Source: Apostichopus japonicus (Eukaryota; Echinodermata; Holothuroidea; Aspidochirotida; Stichopodidae). Taken from it: a stretch of 64,000 bases of DNA. The stretch spans positions 4,857,501 to 4,921,500 of the forward strand of contig NC_092572.1 in the NCBI RefSeq assembly GCF_037975245.1, written 5' to 3'. Each line of letters starts with the position of its first letter. Positions within the stretch are counted from its first letter, which is position 1. Both the position numbers and the translations under genes were made by a program. Of the stretch, positions 1-12,101 are shown one piece after another. Below the pieces are notes generated by a model that saw only the letters and a program-made list of their open reading frames with translations, ran no database searches and was not told the DNA's origin.

Positions 1-3000
1 CGTTGCGAATAAATACTGTTAACATTTGTTGCTTGCAAGTTTTGTGCAGGATGTTTTAAACTCAAATGCGTTCAAATGTTACATGTCTTCTTCACGAACG
101 AAGTTTATGTATTGTTTTGGAGAATTTTGCTACTCAAGGAGATTTGTATTCTTTACGTGTGCGGAATTTACTGTTCGCCGCCTTAATTATTCGCAAGTTT
201 GGGTCTGGATTTTTGCTACATAGCCAACCTGTGAATTTGAGATTGCTGTTAAGAGTGTATGTACAGCTGGCATTCACCGGACAGCCATGTAGATGATGAA
301 ATAGGCTATTATTCCCGATATTGTGGCGCGCATGCGCACTACAATAAAAATATTCTGAACGTTTGCCAGCAGTTTATTACAAGTGTTCGTTCCGAAGAAA
401 TTCAATACACGTTCAAATGTGGGCGCATGATTGAGATGACGGTAAAACCGAAAGAAACAAAGGAAAAACTATGTCCAAATAACAAATTAAGATAAAACAT
501 ATGTTATGAAGCAAAGCACTAGGTTACATACCTGACGACATATCAACTGTGCTGATGCACAAGGCCGAAAAAAGCATTGACAAGGTAAGAAAGTACTGTC
601 TTACTTGTGGTTATCTAAAATTGTCCACTTCAATATCATCGCATGGAACACATCATATGTAACTGTATACGACTGAGTAATCAAAAGTTCCAACCTAAAC
701 TCCTTTCATCCAAAGCATGACCTACACGTACCTGGGACAATCGTTATGCATATACAACAATGCTTACATATCACGCAATTGAAAGCCCGAGGGAAAAGAG
801 ACATACTGAATGAGCTGTGATGATAAATAGAAATTCCAAGCATAGATGTGAAGTACATGCAATAATAAAGATACCCAAAAATCTACAATAAACAACCTCT
901 TATGACTAAACAAAACCCTAACAACCAGGTAACGTGTAAGCCCTGAATAACTGGGATTGAACATTTTGTAATCCCAAATAAGCAATGGAAAAATAAAAGA
1001 AGTATACTCACATACTATCACATTCAATGGTTAGCTAATGAGCAAGATTAAGGCTAAATGCTCGCATCTAACCAACCAAACGTGGCAAATAGTTACCAAA
1101 CGATTCAACACATCTTAGTAGTCGGAAAGAAAAAGGTGGCGCCCCCCAAAGAATAATAATATTATGTTACGAGAAAGCAACTTACTTTTCTCGTGTGTAT
1201 GTATGTTCTATCTTGCCTGTTTTCCGTTATAAAATGTTTCTTACTTTAACCAGGGAGTTGTTCCATAAACACTCCCTGTTTTAATGTTTAAGCTGGGAGG
1301 TCCCTAGTATATGCAATTTAAGTATCAGTTTATTGCTGGGTTATTGCGCTTTTCAATCTTACTGGCTTGGTCAGTATTGGTCAGTAGTTGGTCAGTTAAT
1401 CGTGTATCGGATTCTACACAGTTACCGGGCCATTTATAATGTCGTACAAGGAGCGTTTTAGGCATTAAGTTTGGGGTATATTTAGTGCGGGTTGCTAGGC
1501 AGAATCTATGCCGAATTTTGCAGCGGTTGTAAGAGACGTTGTTTAAGGGAAATCTCTAGATATCCTTTAAATAATATCTAAAATGTTCCATTAACTTCAT
1601 CATTGACAAATAATATAAAATTTATACACTTTGCAATAAATATTCTTAAAGTATCCTATTACTAATGATGCACTACTAAATTGCAAAAAATCTTACCAAA
1701 CCGCTTCCGATTTTCTTGCATATAATGTCCTCCTTCGATAGCATATTAACCAGGATCATAAAGGCAAATACCTCATCGAGCTCTAGAAGAATCATACAGA
1801 ATATTAACAATGTGTAAAGTTACACTGACACTAACTGTAGTTTTTAAAATGGCTAACAGATTTCGTCCATGTAGGATAATCGACATTCATAATAACGTTA
1901 TCTTTCGAAGTAAGAAACTTAAACAACTAAAGCCATTCATCGACACTAAACCTACCTAATTCTGGAGTTTAATGTGTCAGACCAACACACTGTTAGTGTT
2001 GGATCTAAACTCAAAAGTATTGGGGTCGAGTACTTGCGATTGTAAGTGTCACAACCCTGAATGGTGTCGCAACTCCAATTTATCTTTAAGCAATGACGTC
2101 ACAGAAAAGAACTGTCGTGGACAAACATGATTTCAACATCACAGCATAACAATTATTCAAGAGAATTGTGAGAAAATGATTTTCCTTGCATGTTTACAAC
2201 CCGATTGGTCTACATCGCACAATATGTAAGCTTTGCATGAATGCGGCAAAGACAACGAACAAACTGCTGTAGTCTTATCTTTATTCACAGGAATGAAAGG
2301 CTAGAGCCATAAACCTTTTGTTAAAATGAGCATCGTCATTTCGAACAAATACTACAGTACATGTAGAGTTCAGTTGATTATATTCCTACTAGTCTTATGG
2401 CAGAAAAGTTCCTATAGTTACAGAGTTTATGCAATTGTTTCCATTGTTAGTATCTACTTCGGTCGCACACAACAGTGCACATTTGATATGCTCCACCTCA
2501 TTTTTGTGTGTAAGTATGCATTACTTAGGCTATATGATATTTCAATACAGAGGTATGGGCGACTGGCGTAAAAAATTCTGATTGGAAAATTCAAATGAAA
2601 AATATACCCACAACAAACAGCAAGGCAAACTGTCTTTGTTGTCATCCCGGAGCATCACCCACTTGATCCCTCGTATCAACCTAATACAACCTACAAATCT
2701 GTTTGCAACCCCTCGTCAACTATGGCCAAATTCAATAACAAGGTCTACTTGGAGAGTTAGACTGAATATTGTATCCATTCCAAATAGGCATATAGTATTT
2801 ATCCAACTTTCCGCTCAAATTTTTTTAAGAATTCAGTGTTGGATTTTTGTTGACCTACAATAATCATTGGCCACTACCATAAACACTAGGGTATATCTAC
2901 TCCTTATGACAAAGGAACTTAACATACATAGTGTCCATATCCATATCCCTGCATCATAGGTTTTCAATATTTGGCATTTCACCTTCCCTATTGTCAATAG

Positions 3001-3635
3001 TATTAATAGGAGAGCATGGTTACACGCTTCAATTGTGTAGCTTTGTTGACCTTTGGCTGTGGAAGAACAGGTATTTGGAAATATCATTCTGTAACAACCA
3101 ACACACACTATATTTAAATCAGCAATATAGAAGAACTAACCCACTGGTAAACTATAATTTTCACCTGTCATGCTGAAAAAGTGAGTGGATATTGCCAGAA
3201 ATGTCCACTTGACATTCTCCGGCGGAAATAATGCTTGGGTGCGAGATCCTTTACCCGTTGACCACATTATCCGCATTATCGACATTATGAACTCAATGAT
3301 AAAAGGACACACAACAACTATGCCCAAGACCTTGAAGACTGGATGAGGACAATTCACAAAGTCCTGATGATGTCTAAGAAGCAAAGCTTAGAATACGTAC
3401 CACCTATACATACATTAAATTTTTCTGAGATGTGCTTTTGTGCTTTACACTCACTACGAGAAAACAAAGATTTATGAAAAGCTTGAGCTTCCAGCACTGA
3501 AAAAATAAACTAGTCAATATTGCAACGGACTAACGTTAAATTAGTCTGTAACGTTAGTCAATGCACAGTAGCTAGCAAAAATCTTCGTTCCATCACTGCT
3601 TCTTAGTCATTTTACACTGACTAAGGAATGTTTAA

Positions 3636-3745
3636 TCGCAGTCGGTGTCGACGGACTAAGGTATTTAAACCGATGGACTAAGAACGATACGGACACCCGA
3701 TTTGCGCCATAATCGTAGCTTAGTCGGTGTCGACGGACTAATGTA
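3636..3745. repeat. Repeated GTCGAC-centred palindrome
   Basis: Two near-identical sites about 85 bp apart have the form AGTCGGTGTCGACGGACTAA. In the second, the preceding TT makes the outer TTAGTC / GACTAA arms complementary around a GTCGAC core. Both are followed by a TATTT run. Further TAGTC/GACTAA half sites lie between 3530 and 3690. This could be a transposon end or a protein-binding palindrome; nothing in the sequence decides between them. Confidence 0.5.
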
Positions 3746-5378
3746 TTTTAACTCAATTCGATTCAATTCAATTTCGAGACCGAGAGGCAACGGCATTTTG
3801 CTGGGCTTGACATAGTTTCATACTCTAAGCAACTTTCAACCGTAAATCACCCAAGAAGGTCTTTAGAAGAATGGAAGTATTAACTGCCATCATCGGCCTA
3901 CCTGTTATTCCCTTAACTCCTTAACTTGAAGGTAAAATTAAAGTTAATTGTTAGGCCATTGGCACTAGTACTGTATTATGGTTATAGTGTTACGCTACGC
4001 AGTACCGTGTAACCGTTGGCGTTTCGTTGGCGTTTCGCAATACACAAGTGCAATGACAGTGAGTAGCCTATAGGCTTCTACTGGGTACTGCAGTGCATTC
4101 TCAACACTAAAGTGTGCATTCTAAACACCAATTAACAATGTGTTATGTGTGTATTGGGCTAGATTGAAGAGTGGCACATAATCTTCTAATTTATGCTGGG
4201 ACTATAAGTCTCAATAGTGTATTTGAAGTCTACACTCATTTGGTAAAGATTTCCTGTAATTTCCCATGTGAATCTAAATGGGTAGGCTATGTGATATTGA
4301 ATAAGCAAGGCTAGACCATCAAACTTACAATCACAGAAGGCTGAACAATGTATGTTGGCTAGTCACCGGTATTATATGTTGCGAGCAGTCAGGATGCACG
4401 CTTCAGTTCTATTTAACCTTTTCATTTATCATTTTTTAGTATTTAATTTCCGGTCACGCCTAGGAAACAATTACAACATTTCTTCACAGTCGATTTGTTT
4501 ACTGTAAGAAGTATTTTTAAAGGTTAAGATTAACTAGTTTTCTCTTTTTTTTTATCCCAGATTGAATGAAAGAGTGCATAACACAACTATAGTTCTGGTT
4601 CACCACTGATTACCTTCTATGACACAGTACACGGTCTACATAATATATAACACAATGGTAACACAAGCGTCCTGGTGATTCATCCGTCATATGGCTATTC
4701 AATGAATAACATTTATCCATTCTGCTGTAAAATGTACTACAACGGTGTAATATACAAGGAACAATAGCAGCAACGCATGCAGAGTCTCAGGTAAGCGTTT
4801 ATTTGATTTTGTTTCTGAGAGGGTTATCCATTTTTTGGTGCGAATAATTTAGTACATAGGTAAGATAACGGTGTCATTTCCTTTCCTCCCATCCTCTTTT
4901 CCCTTCTCTTATGATCATTTTTAGCAGAAACAGTTGTTTTCAATATTAGAAAGTTGTAAATATTTGTTTTGAAAAAAAAGATAAAAAGATAAATTTAATT
5001 TGTAATTAAAATTGTTTTTCAAATGAACGATGATTACAGAATGAAATAAATTTGAATAGTAAAAATTCTATGATTACTGTAAGTAGTATTCTTGAATATT
5101 TAAATTTCAGAGCTAGCTTTGTAGTATGTTTAAACCAGTAAACAAAGCTCTACCGAGGTTTCTTGGATGACTTTATTCCAGTTAAAATAGTTACAGTTAC
5201 AGTTATACTCAAAATGACACCTCATGAAACACTTGTCAATGTTATTTATTTTTCCTTAGCTATGGTGGTCACAACGTTTTCACATTTGAACCACTTGACG
5301 TCAAATGACATTTGACCTTAAATATCAAATTGAAGTTGTAGTGAGTTGGACAATCCAGAGCAGTGAAGAAACTTCCAG

Positions 5379-5438
5379 CCTCCCACCGGGATTCGAACCC
5401 GGGCCTCTTGGAACACCGAACCACTAGGATATGGACGC
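5379..5438 (-). repeat. tRNA-derived SINE head
   Basis: Read on the minus strand, this has a T-arm-like hairpin (CCGGG TTCGAAT CCCGG) that includes a B box (GGTTCGAATCC). An A-box-like stretch (TCCTAGTGGTTCGG) precedes it at the spacing seen in tRNAs. The acceptor arms do not pair, so this is a tRNA-related SINE or pseudo-tRNA rather than a working tRNA gene. The element body probably runs towards lower coordinates, but I cannot fix its end. Confidence 0.55.
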
Positions 5439-5629
5439 TGATTGTACGTCTAGAGGTTCGAAACCGGTAGGAAGGTCGTAAGTCCACTGTAGGCACCTGC
5501 CACCTGTGTTAAACAATGCTAGTTCTGTTTTAGTGACACATTTGGTGACATATAGTCACGAACTATTTATGCAAGATCGTTTTACCTATTACTAGGGTAT
5601 TACAAGGGATAAAATATGCCACATTGTAA

Positions 5630-6470
5630 TAACAAAGAACCAACAGTATAAACACAACCTAGTTTCATTTATGCAATAATAGAATGAACATAAAATGAAT
5701 ATTCAGTGCGTGAAAGTCTCCAAATAGAAACCTCTAGTAACCTCCAAGATTGCCGTTTCTGCATGTACAAGTCAGTCACCCTGAAATAATGCAATTAACT
5801 TGACCACTTCGCTATTTGTGTTGGGTTTGTCTCATCGTTGATTTATCTTAACTTCGGCCAGTTACACTGACGTCACGTCACTAAATGAAACAACATCTAA
5901 TAAAACTAATGATTAAATGGTAATAGCCGAAGATACTTTGAAGTATGGAAATGTTATGATTAACTATCGTGGGACAGTTCCACTAAATTTGACACAGGAG
6001 TGGTCAACCGATGAGCTGTTCAATAGATCATCACAACTGAAACTTAATATGGGCAAATTTTGAAGACAAAATTTCTTTGCCTGAACAACTTTTGTTCGCC
6101 ACCATGCAAACGTTGAATACACATTTCCATAAAATTGGATAAGCTCTGGGGGAGTAGCACTTTTACAGAAAATGACCTCTCGTGACCTCATATGACCTTC
6201 AAATTTCGAAGGAAAAATGACGAAATGGCAAAATCGCGTGATATAGCTAAACCTCAATTGAAAGCATTTAGCTGAGCTAAAACTACCCTGACTGAATGAA
6301 ACATAACAGAAACTGTTGTGATATTGTTTGACCTTCAAATTTCGAAGGAAAAATGACGAAATGGCAAAATCGCGTGATATAGGTAAACCTCAATTGAAAG
6401 CATTTAGCTGAGCTACTGAATGAAACATAACAGAAACTGTTGTGATATTGTTTGAGTAGGCGTTTGTGTA
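5630..6470. repeat. Dispersed repeat, copy 1 (with internal tandem duplication)
   Basis: This segment shares stretches with 42700-43500, including a CAACAGTAT start, a TTTCATTTATGCAATAATAG block and an AGAAAATG(A/G)CCTCTCGTGACCTCA block in the same order. Within it, 6193-6328 is tandemly repeated at 6329-6451, nearly identical apart from a deletion of about 13 bp. No coding capacity is seen. It is best described as an unclassified interspersed repeat. Confidence 0.6.
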
Positions 6471-9400
6471 TACCACAAAAGAAAAAAAAATGGAGCTCAA
6501 TGAATAGTCACGTACGTGTTACAGTGGGCGTTGTTATCAGTCACGCTATCAGTTTTGTTTAGTTTAATAATCTGCTTTTATATTGCTACTCTCACGAGTA
6601 ATGTTCATACGTCGCCTTTCCATTAAGTCATTCCCAACGCATCGGAATAATTTCCTCCTCTTCGGGTTACATCACAAGATACTCTTCGTTATCATTTGCG
6701 GTGCGGCTATCTTTTTTAAGCTAACGAAGACTGATTCGAGGATCCTAGATCACGCAACAACATCACACAAGTGAATAACATTGACTTGCAATGTAAGTAT
6801 TACACTCTCTGTATGTACTACAGCTTTACACTTTTATATCCTATTATATTTGTCAATGGCTATGGTGTAGACGGTAGCTTTATAGGTTATTCCCGCAGTA
6901 GGCAAAGTGACTGTCTTTGAAAAGAAATGGTAGTCTTTATATATGCCTATTCTTATATGTGACCACCATCGTAATATCCTGTTACTAATGCTAGATATGG
7001 TTGTTTTAACGTATACCCTTTACCGTACAAATCGTTCCTACTCAAGAATGTGTATCATAGCAGAGAGTTATTATCAACGTTCTGATCATAGATAGTAATT
7101 GAGGTGTTGTGACGACGGCAGATGATCTTGAAATGCTGTACTAACCTATTAAATGTTAGCTTAGATTTCAAATTTCATCAATTTTCTAGTTAACTAATAG
7201 AATATTGTTTCCATCGGTGGAGGAATGATTTTTGCATTTTTGTAGAAGAATCTATATATAGCAATATAGCCAGATACATTCGTCAAATTTGTGATGATAT
7301 AAGATGCTACACTGATTTGGTTTTACCTAAAGATGATAGAGATTTTCAGCAAATAACTAAAACAGTAAACTAATGTTTATTAAGCCATGGAAATATCCTT
7401 TTAATTGGAGAACTGGATATATTTTGGTTATCAAGTTCTTAGTGCGTTTTCATTGTGATTTTATTATTCCAAAATAAAGGGGTCCACTTTTAGTAAGTTG
7501 AAGCCCTACACCACTTTTCAGATGAAAAACGGTAGAATCCACTTTACATTTTTGCTATGTGTTGTCAATTGGTTAACTACTACGTTCAAGTTGTTAATCG
7601 TCATGTGAGGAGTTATTACTGAGAATTTACAATGAGGTATTGTAGAAGCAGTTGGACTATACTGTATCTCCTCAATATCAGTATAGAGTCGTTGCTAAGT
7701 GTATTCTTGGTTAGTTCAACACATTCTTCCAGATGTTCAGAGAGAGTTGCGACGCAGAAGGTTTAAAGTCACGTGATTGGAAGTACTATTTTGTATCCGT
7801 GTTTATGTTCTATGCCTACACGTGACTGTCATGAAACATGGATGTCGATGGTGGTAAATGTACTGATTCCCTTCTGACATTGAAAGAAGGAACGCTTTTA
7901 TTGTTCATTACATACACTGTAAGAACTCCAAAAATAAAGGTTTTACTTCACAAATATCATGCAGAGCAAACTGGGAAGATGTTAAATACTATTTGTCCTT
8001 GGGAAACATAACTCAATCGTAAGCATACAGGATTAACTGTGATTGTTAACGCAACTTAGTAATTTCTTTTACTTGTTTTCTTGCCCATACCCCCTCCCTA
8101 AACAATCAATAATTCCTGCCCTCCTACCTCTTGCATCCCTTCTACACCATTCCCCACTTCTCTCCACACCCCATCCCTGATAAAAGTCTGCTGGAATATC
8201 TGGTCATCATACCCATTCAGTATTTGACGGCATAATTTATTTCTCCAGTGTCTCCTGAATTTATTCAATTCAATGGTATAATAAAAACACCCCTTCTCCA
8301 CGTGACATTTTGCACTGCTCTAGTAGCCATTTGTGTAATGATAAAACTGCAATATAAGTAACCCAAGTGAACAATCATGTTCTCCATTCCACCAAACTAA
8401 CTTATAATGCATGTTCCTGCCAAAAAGAGGTGACCATCCCCTCCCTCTTCCTTCCTCGCCATTAAATATGTGTGCATTTATAAGTAAATAAAAAATTTTA
8501 AGTAGTTTTGGAATCATGCCTCACAAGCGGGAGACAAGACATGGAAACAAAACTCCAGTGTTACAAGGCTCCTGAATTCTGACGCGTATATAGGATGTCA
8601 ATGGTAGGAGGTTAGACGGTAAATTCCAAACATCCCTCGACTGATTAAGATAGGGCTGAACTTAGGCCAGAGGCAAATAAAGAAATTTATAAAGTAGGGG
8701 CACTGCAATTTGGTCATTGAAGCCAACTTCTATGTAGGAGTGGGTGTTGGTCACTCAGCCCCAAAATTAGACGTCAAAAGGTGCATTCTGCGATGTAGAA
8801 GTGGTCCAAATATCCCGGGCTGAATGCGCAATTAACCAGACTGAAGTATTTTCCACCGACTGACGATCGGAGAGAAGGGGGGGGCGATGTTGTTCCCCTG
8901 GAACCCCTTTGCGCCTTTCATTGACCCACAACGAACGATCTCTCGTACTCTCGTTCCGACGACGGCTTCTATTCATGTATAAAATACACGAATATTTCAA
9001 TGGATAAAGTGTGGCGGACAATTATGAGTTGTCGCAACTCTCTCTATCTAAGGCTCTGGTTTCACTTATGTGACACCCTCTCCCCTTTTTAATAGTGAGG
9101 CTTGTATATTTGTTCATCATCGTTGAAACCTTGTATTTTAATTATGCGTTAAGTAGCCTTTTGACTATGTCTAATAGAACAACAATACGGCGTATGTTAA
9201 ATATGTATTCCGTCTTAAAATCATTGTATGTGTTTAAGGTACGATTACATCAGCTCCATAGGCGCATGATAATTTTTCCGACCTGTTTTGTCTTTTCTAC
9301 CTTTTTTTTTTCGTTTTCTGACTTTTTATATATGAGTTTTCATTTTAGTTCCATACTGGTAAGAGGTGAGTTGATCGTCTGTAGCCAGAAACCAGAAAAA

Positions 9401-9655
9401 AAGTCAGAAAAACTAAATTTTAACTCAGAAAAACGAAGTTTAAACTAAAAAAACTATAAAAAAAAGTCGGAGAAACCAAAACCCAAAAATGATCATGGTC
9501 TTATTGAGCTGCCGTATGCAATGCTTCTTACTTATAAAAAGGGACGAAAACGCTCTGCACTTTTTCCCCTGTATACCTAGCTATATAGGTTTAAACTTTT
9601 TGGAATAATATATTTTAAAATAAATCATTAATTAAGTACTTTTATTTTGGTACAG

Positions 9656-9728
9656 TTGAACAGGAACGTGCGCAACTTATAGAAATTTGTCAGAAGATGG
9701 ACATTTTTAAATTACCCATCGTCACACC
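9656..9728 (+). CDS. Exon: helical linker of the beta-propeller gene
   Basis: This is a 73-nt exon between an acceptor ending GGTACAG and a donor GTAAGTAC. Two bases complete an incoming codon and two are passed on, matching the phase at 11255. It encodes about 24 residues rich in Glu, Gln and Lys with a hydrophobic heptad-like pattern. Confidence 0.55.
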
Positions 9729-12101
9729 GTAAGTACTTACATCTTCAGTAACCCGTCTTAATAACTTGCCTCTTATGTGTCATCTCCATCCCCATGCCTA
9801 CAGGTTTAAGTCCCAAAGTCTCGGTCTGTTAAGACAGTTACACCCATCTAAATTTTCACAAATTCTTCATAATAGTATGCTATAAATATACCGCCGTTTT
9901 CCTTTGTTGACGCTAGCGTTTATTTCGTTACTCATTCTTTTTATTCATTTGTCGGAAGCATACATAATTTATTTGATGATGGTGTCGTGTATGTGTATGT
10001 GTGTATCATTTAAGCAATTACTCACAAAGTATGTTATAGCTAATGTTGATGCATGGCATACATGGTATTGTCAAAGTGAATACAAGAAGCCTATTGAAAT
10101 TGGTCGATGTCAATGGACATGAGGTAAATACATGTCAAAGATTGAAAACCTTGTAAACACGATAACTCAAGAAGGACAACTTCGTTGAAGTTCACAGTTG
10201 GTGTGTAAATCACGCAAGTAAGCGTTAGAACCACATTGAGAATTGGAGGTCAAACGTAAGTTGATTTCAACCTAAGCGAAGTCAAAAATAGGCAAGCCTA
10301 GGTCGACTTTATACTTGGTATGTGGATTTACACTTGTGTGTACAACAAGCTGCTTCTATGAAGAACAAAGGTCATTCAAGGTCAATATACATAGCATACA
10401 ATATTGTACACACGATAACTCTGACATTAAAGCTTGGATTAACTTCATGGGTTTGTGGATCCAACTTAGTGAGTTCAATAAACTATAATACTTGAAACAG
10501 TCAACAGGTCCAGCAAACCTCTAGCACACTACTAGGATGCTATAAAATGTCACAACCGTTAATGGTGTTATTATCCAGAGATTCTCACTGACGATTTTTC
10601 AATTTATCACCACTTTGTTATTTACAGAAGTCACACATAAATTCATTGTCATCAGCAGCATCATCAATCCCGGCACACGCCGGATGAGCAAACTGAGTGC
10701 ATACCGTGCACTGAATCATGCCATCTTGCATGCTTTGGCTCCATAGCTTGCTGTAATCGATACACTCGGTATTGTTTGGTCATCTTCACCGGCATTGTCT
10801 AGTACTGAGTCGGCCTCACTTCTTACTGATCCACCGTTAGCATATTTGTTCCTTTAATAACAGTATTACTTAATAAATCACAGCATAACGTACATCCGTG
10901 ATCCAGGCGCTCGACCAAAGACCGTTCCAACGGGCCAATAGTCTATAACTCTATGGCCTGTGGATACACTCAATCGTGTAAACAGCGAGTAATAAAGCAA
11001 TAAATGAGCAAATAAGCACAAACAAACTAAGGATTCGAGTATATTTGCGAACGTGTTGAGAAGAATTCGGTCTAAACTGGAGCATTGTCGGCGGGGAAGG
11101 TGCCTCAGCTTCTGTGAAATTTTCTTTTTATGATTTTTTTTAATAAGCAATGTCTCCAGCGGCTATATGCGTTGTGTCCGACCACATTCTCCGTTACCAT
11201 ATATACTGTCTTGTAAACTTGACCTAATATTCTACTTTTTTTTGCCTTGTCTAGAGCTGAATATGGGCTGTTGCCCAGGTTTGTCGGTCAAGGCAACTGG
11301 GAGTGGCACGATATGAAGGTGGATTCTTCCAGAGTTGCTTTTAGCGGAAAAAGCGAAGACAAAGGGACAACATTCATAGACCTGTTTACATTAAATAATC
11401 CTGATTCTTCGCCTTCATTATTAATTCGGTTTTATTCTAAAGAATTCAAGAATCATTCAAAATGGCGGCCTCGTCATGTTTCATTCTTGGATGATTCTCG
11501 TATAGTCACTGTGTGTGAGAATCAGTTAGATGTCTTCAATATCAAGACAGACAACTTACCCACACACAGTGAGCTATTAGGTAATAGGGTAGCTTCGTGC
11601 ATAACTGTTAGAGAGCGAGAGATATTCATCGGCTGTTTGTTTTCTAACGAGGTGATTGTGTTTGATTTTAATTTAAATAAAATCAAGACAATCACCTTTA
11701 AACGATTACAAGAATATTATGGTAGTTCTGCAGATATAACAGTGCATGGAGATGATCTGTTTATATCTATAGACAATGACAGTGCTACCAGATACAACAT
11801 GGATGGAGTTATTGTACATAAATACAAGACACCAGACTACACACTTCCATACAGTATCACTGTAAGCAGTGAGTTTGGTCTGGTGTTTTTATCATGTCAT
11901 TTTTTCTTCCATGATGTTGTTGTCGTTGTTGTTTACTCTCTCTCTGAGGGTCATACATTGTTTACTTTCCGAGTTACTGATGGTTTTGCGAATAGAATCA
12001 GGATAAGCAGTGTAAACAGGTCTATGTTTACAGTAACAGAAGAAGGAATACTGGGTGTATACAGCACAGTAAGTACAGTAGGACAGTGTAAGAAAATGTA
12101 A
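9656..12101 (+). CDS. TRIM/NHL-like beta-propeller protein, 3' part (two exons seen)
   Basis: Exon 9656-9728 has good splice sites (TTTGGTACAG acceptor, GTAAGTAC donor). Its frame joins exon 11255-12101 (acceptor TTGTCTAG) with matching phase. The short exon gives a charged, helical stretch (starting EQERAQLIEIC, ending KLPIVTP), like the region between the coiled coil and the propeller in TRIM-like proteins. The long exon encodes about 280 residues of alternating beta-strand repeats (for example DDSRIVTVCENQLDVFNIKTD), typical of an NHL- or WD-like propeller. No RING or B-box exon is visible, so the N-terminus is missing and the TRIM label is inference. The frame stops at 12099-12101 with an AATAAA at about 12124. 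A strong donor (GTAAGTAC at 12069) lies just before the stop and is in phase with the DED exon at 14978, so an alternative splice into the next gene is possible. Confidence 0.6.
10618..10779 (-). pseudogene. PHD-finger fragment, antisense in the propeller gene's intron
   Basis: The minus-strand frame ending at TAA (10618-10620) contains DGMIQCTVCTQFAHPACAGI and then, 15 residues further on, C-D-F-C-K before the stop. The spacing Cys-x2-Cys-x4-His-x2-Cys-(about 17)-Cys-x2-Cys is the C-terminal half of a PHD zinc finger. The first cysteine pair is missing or frameshifted: upstream the frame closes at a TGA, and only one plausible Cys (about 10763) remains. PHD fingers of this kind also occur in transposon proteins, so it may be a transposon relic or the last exon of an unrecognised gene. 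Confidence 0.45.
11255..12101 (+). CDS. Exon: beta-propeller domain
   Basis: This large exon has a polypyrimidine-rich acceptor. It encodes repeated beta-blades with hydrophobic strands broken by charged turns; the Trp-Glu-Trp-His of the first blade is at about 11300. The ending is ambiguous: either the stop at 12099-12101 or the internal donor after 12068. Confidence 0.65.

Larger units (their letters stand above)
1..9655. other. Gene-poor leading region
   Basis: I see no reading frame here with recognisable domains or a phase-consistent exon chain. Open frames are short, AT-driven and unsupported. The upstream exons of the TRIM-like gene that ends at 12101 should lie here or before the window, but I could not find a RING or B-box exon. 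What can be seen is repetitive: a GTCGAC-centred palindrome pair near 3.65-3.74 kb, a tRNA-like SINE head near 5.4 kb and a tandemly duplicated repeat at 6.19-6.45 kb. Two isolated donor-like sites (after 585 and after 4790) could end untranslated or small exons but have no convincing partners. Confidence 0.5.

Noticed and set aside
523-585. Candidate exon encoding MHKAEKSIDK before a GTAAGA donor, possibly a coiled-coil exon of the TRIM-like gene
   Set aside because: The acceptor lacks a pyrimidine tract and no partner exon or RING/B-box was found within 9 kb.
4700-4790. Donor CTCAG|GTAAGC as the end of a 5' UTR exon
   Set aside because: No promoter, start codon or acceptor partner could be linked to it.
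5379-5438. Functional tRNA gene
   Set aside because: T-arm and B box are good, but the acceptor stem does not pair; a SINE head is more likely.
8767-9021. 84-codon minus-strand frame rich in Arg
   Set aside because: No domain, splice or codon evidence; chance length in a slightly GC-richer patch.
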